Below the pieces are notes generated by a model. It saw only the letters and a program-made list of their open reading frames with translations, searched no databases and was not told where the DNA came from. This document shows, in pieces, positions 22,451 to 32,200 of a stretch of 64,000 bases of DNA. Each line of letters opens with the position of its first letter. The first letter of the stretch is position 1. Origin of the DNA: Zeugodacus cucurbitae (Eukaryota; Arthropoda; Insecta; Diptera; Tephritidae); the NCBI RefSeq assembly GCF_028554725.1, contig NC_071669.1, positions 52,755,001 through 52,819,000 of the forward strand, given 5' to 3'. Position numbers and translations under genes: made by a program.

Positions 22451-22844
22451 ATGGCACGCAAATCAAAGACACCAGCTGGTAAAAAGAGTGCTGCTGCACC
22501 AGCTAAGACTGCCATCAACAAGTCCAAGAAGGACAAGAATATATTTAAAGTCAACGATGCCAAAAATAAGAAGAAACCAAAGGAAGTACAAGGCAAATTG
22601 AAACAGGTAAATCACTGCATATTATAAATAAAAATTTGTTATTAATTTATCCCTGAATTTGCAGATTAAGGAGGTGGTCAAAAATAAGCAAGAGAAAATC
22701 GATGCAAACTTGAAGGAGTTGCATAAGGATATGGTCGTGAAGAAACCGAAGGCAGCAGCCAACAATACAGCAATTAAGAAAAATAAGAAGGCACCAGCAA
22801 ATGCGAATAATGTATCGCAAAAATTAGACAATTTGAAATTCTAA
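22451..22844 (+). CDS. RBIS: Ribosomal biogenesis factor RBIS-like (C8orf59 family)
   Basis: Two exons, 22451-22606 and 22665-22844, joined in phase 0 across a 58 bp intron (CAG/GTAAAT ... TTTGCAG/ATT), give 111 residues. The protein is highly basic with Lys/Ala-rich ends. The core KNIFKVNDAKNKKKPK...KLKQIKEVV and NLKELHKDM follows the pattern of the small nucleolar RBIS family (NVF-x-K-x..., a KxKPV-like step, a hydrophobic I-x-x-V helix, then a short amphipathic helix). RBIS is needed for 60S subunit production. No catalytic domain is expected. The gene sits head-to-tail about 145 bases after TRMT5, another translation factor. An AATAAA follows at 23064-23069. The family call comes from pattern recognition in a low-complexity protein. 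Confidence 0.75.
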
Positions 22845-24713
22845 GAAGCTTTAAACCATATCAAATTGAGAAATGCGCTACTGTTTGAGGTGTCGTTAAA
22901 GCAACGAAATTTAGGCAAATATTTGCTGATATATCATTCACCAACGCATTTTGACTCCCTGTTTTAGTATGAATGTATATGTACTTATATATTATAAGTA
23001 TAGCAAGAATTTGGTTTGTTAACAACTAGCATATTTTATAGAAAATCGAACTAACACGCGTGTAATAAATAAGTACAAAGTAATGTTTACGCATTATAAC
23101 ACATAGTTGATTCACAATAAAACGTATGACGTAATTACGTTAACCCCTCAAGAAATGACGTTTTTTTATCAATAGAATATGAGAAACGTTTCAATTATTT
23201 TCGTTAATTGAGTCCATTAGTAAATTGACTAAATTAAGGATTGCATGAAGCTCTTCGTAAGATAATTAGCCAGAAGAAGCGAAAATAATTAGGATCAAGT
23301 AATTGTGGAAACATGTTTGTTACATAATTCAGCGCAAGCAATATGACACATCTCTTATGCATTTACTTATAGATATGCATTATGCTTTTGGTTAATCTCT
23401 TTATCTACTTGACAAAGTTATTTATGTCTTTCATTTCACAGAAGTTTGACACCTACGAAGAAAGTGTAAAAATCTGAAGGTTTGTTGTTGTTGCACCAAT
23501 AAATTTAATTATGAATTAAGAATAAAGAAAAAAATCCTCAAAAATAATTGGAAGGATTATACAAGGAAATGCGATTACTCAGGCGGATATAAATTTGGGT
23601 TTGCGGGAATAGACTGAAGGCGTTTCATTGATTTTCATTGAGATGGATGGAAGCTTCAGTAGTTTACATAGTTGTTGTGCCAGAAAACATTCCCGAAATA
23701 GTCAGTATGAAGAGTCAGTCCTTAATTGGAAAAATTTCGGAGCTGTCACGATTGCGTAGCCCTGATTGTCCCGGCAACAGTGGATGTAGCTTCCCTACAA
23801 ATGCATTCATCAGTATACGAGGTTATCTTTACTTTCGAACGGAGGAAAGAGCTTTACGAAGAAGGAAGAACGTACAGTTTTGAGTTTGGAGAATCCTCTC
23901 CAATAGGAATGTGGGAGCATATCCGGTTCATTTGTCGCCTACAAGAAGACTGCTTCATTTAGTACATCTTGAAAAAAAAAAAAATAAATAAATAGTGTAA
24001 CTTATGTCCACAAAAAGAAGAATAAGAAGATAAAGAATTGAATTTGGCGCATAAACAATTTGTGGACTGTGCCAATGAAGTAAAATCGCTCAACACTTGC
24101 TTCCAATGGTGCAGTCGCGGGACAATTTCACGTATCTACTTTTAACAAACAACGGTATTTTCGTTAACTGTCAGCCACTGCTGCTTCTACGACTGGGGGA
24201 AGACCCAAGTAGATCCGAAGAAAATGAAAATGAAACTACCGTGTGTGAGGTTACACAGCCCACAAATAATACACAACATATGATAACGAATACGTCACTG
24301 ATTTCACTGAACTAAGATAGGGCATGCTTTCGGATTCGAGAATATTTTCTGCAATTTTTTAAGAAGCTCAAAATGGAATGCTTGTGACTAATCAAATTAA
24401 ATAATAACAAAACTCTACGTGCAACCACGGGAGTAATTATGTTATCTTATAACCAGAAATCCACATATACATACATTGGTTAGTGATGATGATTCAAATG
24501 GACTAACTTTAGCTTATCTGTTTACCCCGTATGCCGTGCAAATGTTTACCACCCTGTCAAGTTGCCATCAGTTGCTCCAGCGTAAGCAAAATGTTAACAA
24601 CATAGTTAATTTTTGTTTTGCGACAAAAAGCGACAGCTTCTAGAACCTAGAATAGGAATGTAAGTACTTCGCGTTATCTCTAACTTTGCCAATCTGTCGG
24701 TCTTGCCACTAAA
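22845..24713. other. Intergenic DNA between the RBIS-like and allergen-repeat genes
   Basis: The 3' UTR and poly(A) signal (23064-23069) of the RBIS-like gene occupy the first 230 bases. The coding-like frame at 23726-23962 is listed separately. Around 24030-24310, two frames with some protein-like character (acidic SEENENETT) are broken by stops. They may be an old transposon or pseudogene fragment that I cannot name. Confidence 0.35.
23726..23962 (+). pseudogene. Unrecognised coding-like frame followed by an A-tract
   Basis: The frame opens directly after a TAA and has no ATG at its start. It encodes about 78 residues with protein-like composition, including YEVIFTFERRKELYEEGRTY and MWEHIRFICRLQED. 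Nine bases after its stop comes a run of 13 A (23972-23984) and then TAAATAAATA. The A-tract right behind a start-less frame suggests a retro-copied, 5'-truncated transcript. I do not recognise the family. An overlapping frame at 23638-23883 also looks partly coding, so a frameshift is possible. Confidence 0.25.
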
Positions 24714-24724
24714 ATGTTGGCGCA

Positions 24725-24732
24725 TATAAAAG
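24725..24732 (+). promoter_or_regulatory. TATA box of the allergen-repeat gene
   Basis: TATAAAAG, with initiator-like TTCATA about 30 bases on (A+1 near 24755) and ACAGT just after. Transcription starting there excludes the upstream in-frame ATG at 24714. The protein must then begin at 24828. Confidence 0.75.
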
Positions 24733-24827
24733 CCGACGCGGCATTAGCGAATTCATACAGTAAACGAAAAGATATCCAAACGAAAACTACCATCAACAAA
24801 CAGTCAGTCCATCAGCGCAAATCCAGG

Positions 24828-25559
24828 ATGCAACGCTTCATCATTGTCACTTTGGCTCTACTTTGTGGCCTGAGCTCCAGCTGGGCTCTACGACCAGTTG
24901 GCGGTGTGGCACCACCACCACCACCTCCGGCTACGCTCACGCAAGATCTCGAGGAGTTGTACCGTCTCATACCATCGAAACCGATTAACAAATTGGTCAT
25001 ACGTTATCTGCTCAACGATGCGCAATTCCAGGCTGCCATTCGCATCATCAACTCTCACGATGCCTACATGGTGCGTATGCGCCTCTATGCTCAACCGGAA
25101 ATCATACAATTCCAGTCGTGGGTACGTTCACAATTGTTGTTGTCTGGCGGCGGTTCGCTGGAGTTCGAGGAGTCGGAGGAAATTTTGAGTCTCTTCAGAC
25201 CCACACCCTACTGGTCCGTCTACGGCTGGCAAGGCTTCTTCAATGAATTCCTCGCCTACTTCCCACATGAGATGTTACGCGCTCAAATCGACGCCAAGGT
25301 AACGTTAGGTGGCAGTCTCGCTCAGTTTTGGGCTAAAGTGAAGGCTTTGGCTCCAGTCTATGAACGTGTGTTGGCCTTCCCCGAATCGAAGCGCATCGTT
25401 GCTCAGCTCGAACAGAATGGCGTGAATTTCAATCAAGTGGATCAATTCATTCGTTCCTTGTTTGATTGGTATCCAGTGGTCGTGAATGCCACAGCTCCTC
25501 CTGTCGCTGTCGCAAGTGCCCCAGCCGTTCCAGCGGTTCCCAATGATGTTGTTGTTTAA
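24828..25559 (+). CDS. Secreted insect allergen-related repeat protein (G12 / Bla g 1 type)
   Basis: It encodes 243 residues. Residues 1-20 (MQRFIIVTLALLCGLSSSWA) form a clean signal peptide. A proline run (PPPPPP) follows, then an alpha-helical domain of the insect allergen-repeat family (pattern DLEELYRLIPSKPINKLVIR, YLLNDAQFQAAIRIINS, then SWVRSQLL and later IDAKVTLGGSLAQFWAKVKA). Members are insect-specific, gut-associated secreted proteins, some binding lipid; the exact function is not settled. The C-terminus is Ala/Val/Pro-rich and low complexity. The frame extends upstream to an ATG at 24714, but a TATA box (24725-24732) lies inside that extension, so the second Met, with the signal peptide, is the start. 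Codon use is more GC-rich than the neighbours, fitting high expression. No intron. Confidence 0.9.
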   Translation: MQRFIIVTLALLCGLSSSWALRPVGGVAPPPPPPATLTQDLEELYRLIPSKPINKLVIRYLLNDAQFQAAIRIINSHDAYMVRMRLYAQPEIIQFQSWVRSQLLLSGGGSLEFEESEEILSLFRPTPYWSVYGWQGFFNEFLAYFPHEMLRAQIDAKVTLGGSLAQFWAKVKALAPVYERVLAFPESKRIVAQLEQNGVNFNQVDQFIRSLFDWYPVVVNATAPPVAVASAPAVPAVPNDVVV

Positions 25560-26539
25560 TAATTGTCGACTAACTTCCACTGCTGCTGATGATCGAATAA
25601 TCGCCAAAGGAAAACCTTTCAACTAATACCGATTTATTTCTTGAACGAATAATACTAACGGTTTATTTATGTTAAAAATGTAACGAATATTATTGTACGA
25701 GTATTTCAATTGTTTTACTCAAATTAAAATCAAAAATAAGTGCTCATAAACAATGCGTTTTTATAAAATAGTGGACTCATCTATGTAGTCATTAACGACG
25801 ATTAAGGGGGGTTCCCGGGAAATACCGAATGGTTCGGTAAAATTTCCTACGGAAGAAATAAAATAGCTCGGAGATTGTAGCTTACATATTTCTGACGAAA
25901 GAAACTAGAAACCCGATTTAATATCCTGTTAGAGTTATATATCTTTTTATTGTTGCACCAGAAAACGATTCAACTAAATATGAAGCTGTCACAAACTTTT
26001 AAAAGGAAAGGAACTGATTAGATCAAAGTAATTATATATATCTAGAATTTCCAGAAAGGTACAATGCAAACGAAGGAGGGATGATAAACCATAGTCACGC
26101 AGTACATTTAAGTCTTCATGCTATGTATGGAGATTAGAGCCCATGCTTTTTAATCGTTTATTTATATTATCAATTAAATCCCATCCTTAGATCTTGAAAA
26201 AAAAAATAAAACAATTTCTTGTAATATGCGAGAAGTGGAATAGTTGTGTTTATGAAACGCCTGATAACACGTCCAAGTATCTGACCCGAGGTAGAGATTT
26301 TGAGAGGTGGGTCTATCTATTTGGATACAATTCTGTATATTTTTTTAGAGAGAACGGACAGCAACTTATTATGACAGGTCGAAGCCTATGAAGAATGATT
26401 TCTAACTCCAGTAAGATCTCGGTGGAAAATAAAGAAGTAAAACATGCAAAAACAAGATTATTCACCACTAAATTTGAAAGATGGAGAGTTGAGAAAAATC
26501 CTCCGATAAACGTATAGAATTACGGCAATACATGACAAA
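25560..26539. other. Intergenic DNA after the allergen-repeat gene
   Basis: The 3' UTR is at the start; AATTAAAAT near 25721 is a possible weak poly(A) signal. After that no recognised gene or repeat. Confidence 0.4.
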
Positions 26540-27525
26540 CTTATATTACTTAGCCGAAAATAATACTCTTTATGAAAGAAAATAGTTAAAGTCTTATACA
26601 ATCTAAAAATGGAGGAAATATTAAATTATCACCACCCCTACCTCCAATATAAAGGTTATATTGAAAACTATTTAAAATGCTTTAATTCAGTAAAGAAAAA
26701 CACCAGAAAGCCAAATTTCCATGGTAAAGATGGTACAGAAGGGCTGCACTCAAATTTCAATACAAAATTTTAAATGGGCTTGGCTCCGCCCACCTAAAAT
26801 GGCAAAAGCCATATCTCAGAAACTACTCGACTAATTTCATTTCCATTGCATTCTATTGTTATAGTTTGAAAGTGGCCCAAAACTATTCACAACCATGCCT
26901 ACTTTCACTATACCTAAATTTTGAAGTTTATCTGATTCGTACACCACACAACATATAAGTTAAGCACCTGTGAAGATATTGGAAAAAAACTGTGCACAAA
27001 TACTTTATTTCCAGTGTCGCATAGCGCGTATAAAAATCACCGAAATCGGACTATAACTTTTCAAGGCCCCATTTGTTATTGCAAATATCGGCAAATCTCT
27101 CAGGTATTTTAAAGAAATACAAAGGAGATATGCACCTTCCAACAGTGTGCGTATGTGCCAAAAATAGGCAAAACCAGGCCAATATTTCCTACAGCCCCCA
27201 TATACTTCATATTCGGATTTTCATACTTCCGGTGCACTTTATAGTATATATATAGCATATCAGTATCAGTTGTGTATGAGATACTTTATCAAAATTAAGT
27301 AAACAGAAAATATTGCATATAATGTAGCTTGGTGGCAAAAATATTTGAAATCGCTCCAGGAATTACGTCAGTCCTCTTATACTGCATAAAATGATTTTTG
27401 TTTTCTAGCGTACTTTTTTCCGAATATGTGGGCCCATATGTGTGTTCTCTTAATAAATTTAAATAAATAAATTACGGGAGTATATAATGTTCGGTTACAA
27501 TGAACTTAGCCCTGCCTTAGTTGTT
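26540..27525 (+). repeat. Long dispersed repeat, family D copy 2
   Basis: Homologous to 52930-53432 and 54378-54450. Shared phrases include ACAATCTAAAAATGGAGGAA, TTAATTCAGTAAAGAAAAAC, 'gttaagcacc.gtgaagatattgga' and CTCTCAGGTATTTTAAAGAA / CTCTCAGATATTTCCAAGAT. GGGCTTGGCTCCGCCCACC corresponds to the GGGCGTGG/CCACGCCC phrases of copy 1. It ends near ATAATGTTCGGTTAC..GAACTTAGCCCTGCC (27485-27515). Its 5' part, with the CTCTCGCAAC terminus, is missing. No ORF. Confidence 0.6.
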
Positions 27526-28260
27526 TTGGTTTATTGTTTTTAGATTAACCAATCATGAAATTAACCAAGATGAGTTTTCTGAATTTGTAAATAAAAAAAA
27601 ATATAACAAAATACTCTTTAAAAAGTATGTGTGATATGCCGAATTGTTAGAATGGTCTGAAACTCATTGAACCCATTAAACCAGGAAACATCTGATTTCT
27701 CAGTGTACATATTTCTGAGATGAACTTTAACGTTCACAAAAATAAGTATGTAACTTAAAAGCGGTACAAGAAACGCGACCACACATCTGTCAAGTCGAAC
27801 TGAGATCTTTTTCTAAAACTTTAAATATTGAAGATAAACTTTTTATATGTTTCTCTTATAAATTTTATTGAATAATTTTCTGTTGCGATATTACAATGCA
27901 TTCAACAAAGAAAAGTAACATTAATGATCTTTTCAGATGGATAAATTATATTATATAATATTATATATTATTCAATGTATGCATTATGTAATGTACATAA
28001 GATTTCTGGTCAATTAACATATTTTGTTTATTTTTTCAGTTTTCTTTTCATTACTGCTGTACATACACATACATAATTAAAAGTATAAACTTAATTATTA
28101 AAGAATATAGAAATTGTATGTATTTTAATTTTTCGTAAATGTAGTGTGTATGTATGTGAGTTTAGATGTATATATGCAACTATAGGTAAAATTTATTTTT
28201 TGCGAACTTTAGCACTTTTTGTTGTAAAGTTGTTGTTTTAGCAAGAAATTGCGAACACTT
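27526..28260. other. Intergenic DNA with a degraded repeat piece
   Basis: 27525-27660 is similar to 5080-5250: TTTGGTTTA-TGTTTTTAGAT, then TGAGTTTTC-GAATTT and AACAAAATACT-TTTAAA. The rest is AT-rich with nothing recognised. Confidence 0.35.
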
Positions 28261-29095
28261 TGCCCGGTCCTTGGCGATAATTTTTCGAGTTCGGGGGCGA
28301 TTATTTTGACTGTTTATTATTTATTTAAATATTTGAATATTATTATTCCATTATTTTTATTAACAAAATACGAAACTCATTTTAAATTCCGAATTATAAT
28401 GAACATTTTTATTTCTTTACTTTTTTAGAGTTTTTAAATAAAGTAAATAATAATAAAACAATAAATAAAAAGTAGAAACAAAAATGATTTTTTTTAAATT
28501 TTATTAAGAACCTTAATTATGTTTAAATTAATATTTGTCTTATTTTGAAAATAAAAATTATTTAACATAAAAGTAATAAAAAACAAAAAAAAAATGAGAA
28601 AAAAATTAAGAATATTATTATTTACTCTTTTCAACTTATTTAATAAATAAATAAATTAATTTGCGCTATATTTATTTTATAGATTTTAATTTTATGATAA
28701 TTATTGAATTAAAATTTATATTTAAATAATTTATTAAATTTACTTTATTTTATTATTTTTTATTATTTTTTTTAAATAATTGTTAGTGCATTGGAAAATA
28801 AATTTTATTCACATTTTAAAATCATATTTAATTTTTTTAAATTATTTTTTAGTAAATATTATAACTTTTTATCACTTATTATATTTATTAATAATTTTAT
28901 TTTTTAAAAATATTTTTTTTTATTCTTGATTTAAATTGCTTCACTTTTCAAAACATTCTATTAATTTTTTTTAATAGTATTTTTTTATTTAAATATTATA
29001 ACTTTTTATTTCACTTCCGATTTATTTCAATTAAACTGTTTATTTCACGCTTCCTCCCCCTCAATAGTTCAAAAAAATCGCTAAGGACCGGGCAA
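28261..29095. repeat. Extremely AT-rich block between ~40 bp inverted arms
   Basis: Left arm 28261-28304 begins TGCCCGGTCCTTGGCGAT. The right arm (29052-29095), read on the other strand, begins TGCCCGGTCCTTAGCGAT, and both continue with a T-run, GA and GGGGG. Between them lie about 750 bases made almost only of A and T with no ORF. The right arm falls in the region just after the muscle-type gene's stop codon. It is either an element with terminal inverted repeats, or a duplicated gene edge whose interior degenerated. Confidence 0.55.
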
Positions 29096-29270
29096 GCACT
29101 TCGGCTGCCTTTATCCGCTCTTCGTGAAAAGGCGCTCGTACTCTCCAACAATTGCAATGCATTCGTTATGTGTCTTATCATGTAGTTTTCCATATACTCT
29201 TTAGTATGTCCAGTGATAGTTTGTCTTTGTTTAGTCACACTATTATTAATTCTTTGAAACTCTCTCTTTA

Positions 29271-32200
29271 TCAATTCTTTTTCCGTTTCATCCATTTCGG
29301 TATGCAATCATTAATGAAGTCGCCTAATTGTCTGTAGATCATCAGAGATAATATGGGCAAAACTAGCCAAGCATCCTTGAAGAGATAAACATAGCAAGCC
29401 ACCATAAACAGGACCAAATCGGTGGAATAACTGAGCGCGGAACGGACTTTTTCATGCGCCTCCTCCTCCAGCTGTTCCACGCTCTTCGTCTCCTGCTTCT
29501 CGTTTGCGATCATGGAGAGTAACACTTCGGGTGGTGGCGGCAGCACACCAGTGGCCATTGCTGATGCTGCTGGTAGCGGTCGTCTGCCGTAGGGTCCGGG
29601 TGACTTTGATTGTCCGGTAGAGGTGCGTGTACGCGAGAGCACACGTCTTCTGACCGGCGCTTGCGATTCGTTGGGAATCTCAAAATCTATATCTTGCTGC
29701 GATGCAGCGCTTGATGGTGGCCGGTTGAGTGAAGCATCTCTGGAGCGTGATGGCACACGCTTCTTAATGATACGCTTGACCTTGACGATGCGTGTGCGTC
29801 CGCGTGAATCTGGACGCTCGTAGGTTGTTTCGCTGATTACCTCAGCGGTGGTGCTCTCATCATTTGCCAGCAATTCCGACATTATTGTTGTAGTTGTGGG
29901 TGTTATGGGAGTAGTGGTGTTTACTTTGTTGTTAATAGTTGGCGGTTTGCTCTCTTTCACTGATGGCATGATAAAAGCTTGTGAGCTGTCCTCACTCGGC
30001 GTTGGTGTATCCGGCACCGCTTCCTTGGGGTGTTCGGTGTATGCCATGCCACTGCCGGTTTCACGTACATGCACTAATTGACCACGTTCGGATATTGAGA
30101 GACGCGGCTTATTACTTATGGGTGGCATAAGACCACCGTCAGGTGATTGCGAGCGACGCATACGCATTTCTTCGTCATAATCTCTTTTGTCGCCAGCCTT
30201 TTGCAATTCATTCTTGTCGAGATAGAGTGGTGTGTGATACTTGCGTGTGGTGCTGATCTGACTTACAATATCGCTGTAGTGATCCACAACGGCGTATGAT
30301 TCTTCACGCATTGCGCTTTCGGCTTCCTGTCGCTTGGCATTCTCCTCTTCTTTAGCCTTACGTTGTGCTTCCAATTCGGCGGCGACGACAGTGGGACTTA
30401 AAGGTATCGGTTTACCAGTAAGAGCGCTGGCACCGGCATTTTCCTCGGTAGTTTTCTCCGCGTTTGAACGCGCATCACGCTTGAAGAATGACATGAAACT
30501 TTCGGCAAAACCGGACTTCTCCTGGCTGGCAGTGTTGTTGGCGTTCTGATCTTTATGGTTGTCGCTTAGGCTTTCAACGTTCTCCAAACTATTCTTCCTT
30601 ACATTATTATTGCTATTATTATTGTTATTGTTCCCTAGCGCCGCCTCGACGAGCGGTTGCACATTCTCATTCGACGGTCGTTTCAAAATCGGCTTCGGCA
30701 CAAAGTCTGGGTCGGTGAGCGGTGCTGGGCGCGTCAGTACGACTGCTGCATTATCCGGTAAAGCCGCACGATATGGCGTAAACACACCTGCCGACATATT
30801 ACGAGGATGATAAGTTTCCATATGGTCTCTAGGTGGACTAGCTCTCGGTGGACTTGGTGTTTTTGTGCGCGCTCTCAATTCCATTTTGAATTTCTCAATT
30901 GAATCATCTTCTGAGCTTGCTGTGCTCTCAGTGTAGTCCGATTCAATTTCAAAGCTTGCCTGCTTCGTAGGTTCTGCTCTAGCCTGATAGCCGCTAGCAG
31001 TATCACCTTCTAGCAAATCATCATAATCTTCAGCGTCGTAATCTTCTGCCCCCCTTTCATCTTCGTCACGACTTTCATCCTTGTTTAGTAGCATACCGGT
31101 CGTACGTGAAAGCATTTTCGTGCCAGACAAATTTTCACGTGAACCCCAACGTGCTACGGCTGTTTTGAGATCTTGTACAAAACTCTCGGACTGACGTCGT
31201 AACTCACTGCGGCGTTCGAAAGATAGACGTTCCGCTTCAGTCATAGAGCCGAGACGCTTGCGCACGAAAGGTGGTTGTAAACCGCCGCCAGCAATTGGTT
31301 TATCCATATCCTTTTCCCAGCCTTTCTCATTTTCTTTGTGCTTCTCTTTATCTTGTATATTTCTTAACTTGCGCGCTTTTTCAGCTTCCTCCAGTTCGAC
31401 CGCTTCGTAAAAGCGTGCCATGGCTCGTTCGTACAAAAGCTCCGTGGAGCTAACCGAACGTCGAAGTGGGAAGGTGTGTAGATTTGTAAATTCTAGTGAG
31501 GCGAGATCCGGTGAAGAGATCGAAATCGGTGGTGGTTGTAGTGCATCTTCTAGATCCAATTCAAAGGAGTCTTGCTCTGTTACTCATGAAAATAGAAGAA
31601 ATTTTAGACGGTTAAAGTGTACAATATTTGAGTACTCACTATTTTTATCCTTAACTTTACTATGTTTATCGAAGACGACTAACATAAATTCGTTGCTGGT
31701 GTGCACATCATCATGTTTCTCCGCTAGAGAGAGCGGACTGTTGGGCGGAGATGGCGAAATGGGCTCCTTGGCAGGTGGCGGTGCACTAATTTGTATGGTG
31801 GGGTTTGTGAGGGTTGAGACGTTTTGCTTTTTGTGATTGTTGTTGTGGTTATTGGTATGGTTTTTATTCTGTAGGGCCGCATTGTTTCCGTTCGCTTTTT
31901 CAACCCATTCAATCCACTCTGCCTGTTTGTCTCTCTGCGTTTGTTCGAGTTTCTCTCTTTGCTCCTTCCGTTTCAACTGTTGTTGACTTTCAAGCTCTTC
32001 GAGTTGTGTTTTTCGCGTATCGAAATGTTCACGTCGTTCACCTCTCTCTGCTTGCATAAAATCTTCTTGATGATCGCGCTGTATTTCCTGGTACTTCTGG
32101 TCTAGGCGTTTAGTAGTTTCACTCAATTTGGGTCGCTCATTTCGGTCTGCGGTTGCCTGTTTACGTTCTCGCTTTTTTATTTCGGGCGAATTTTCTGTTT

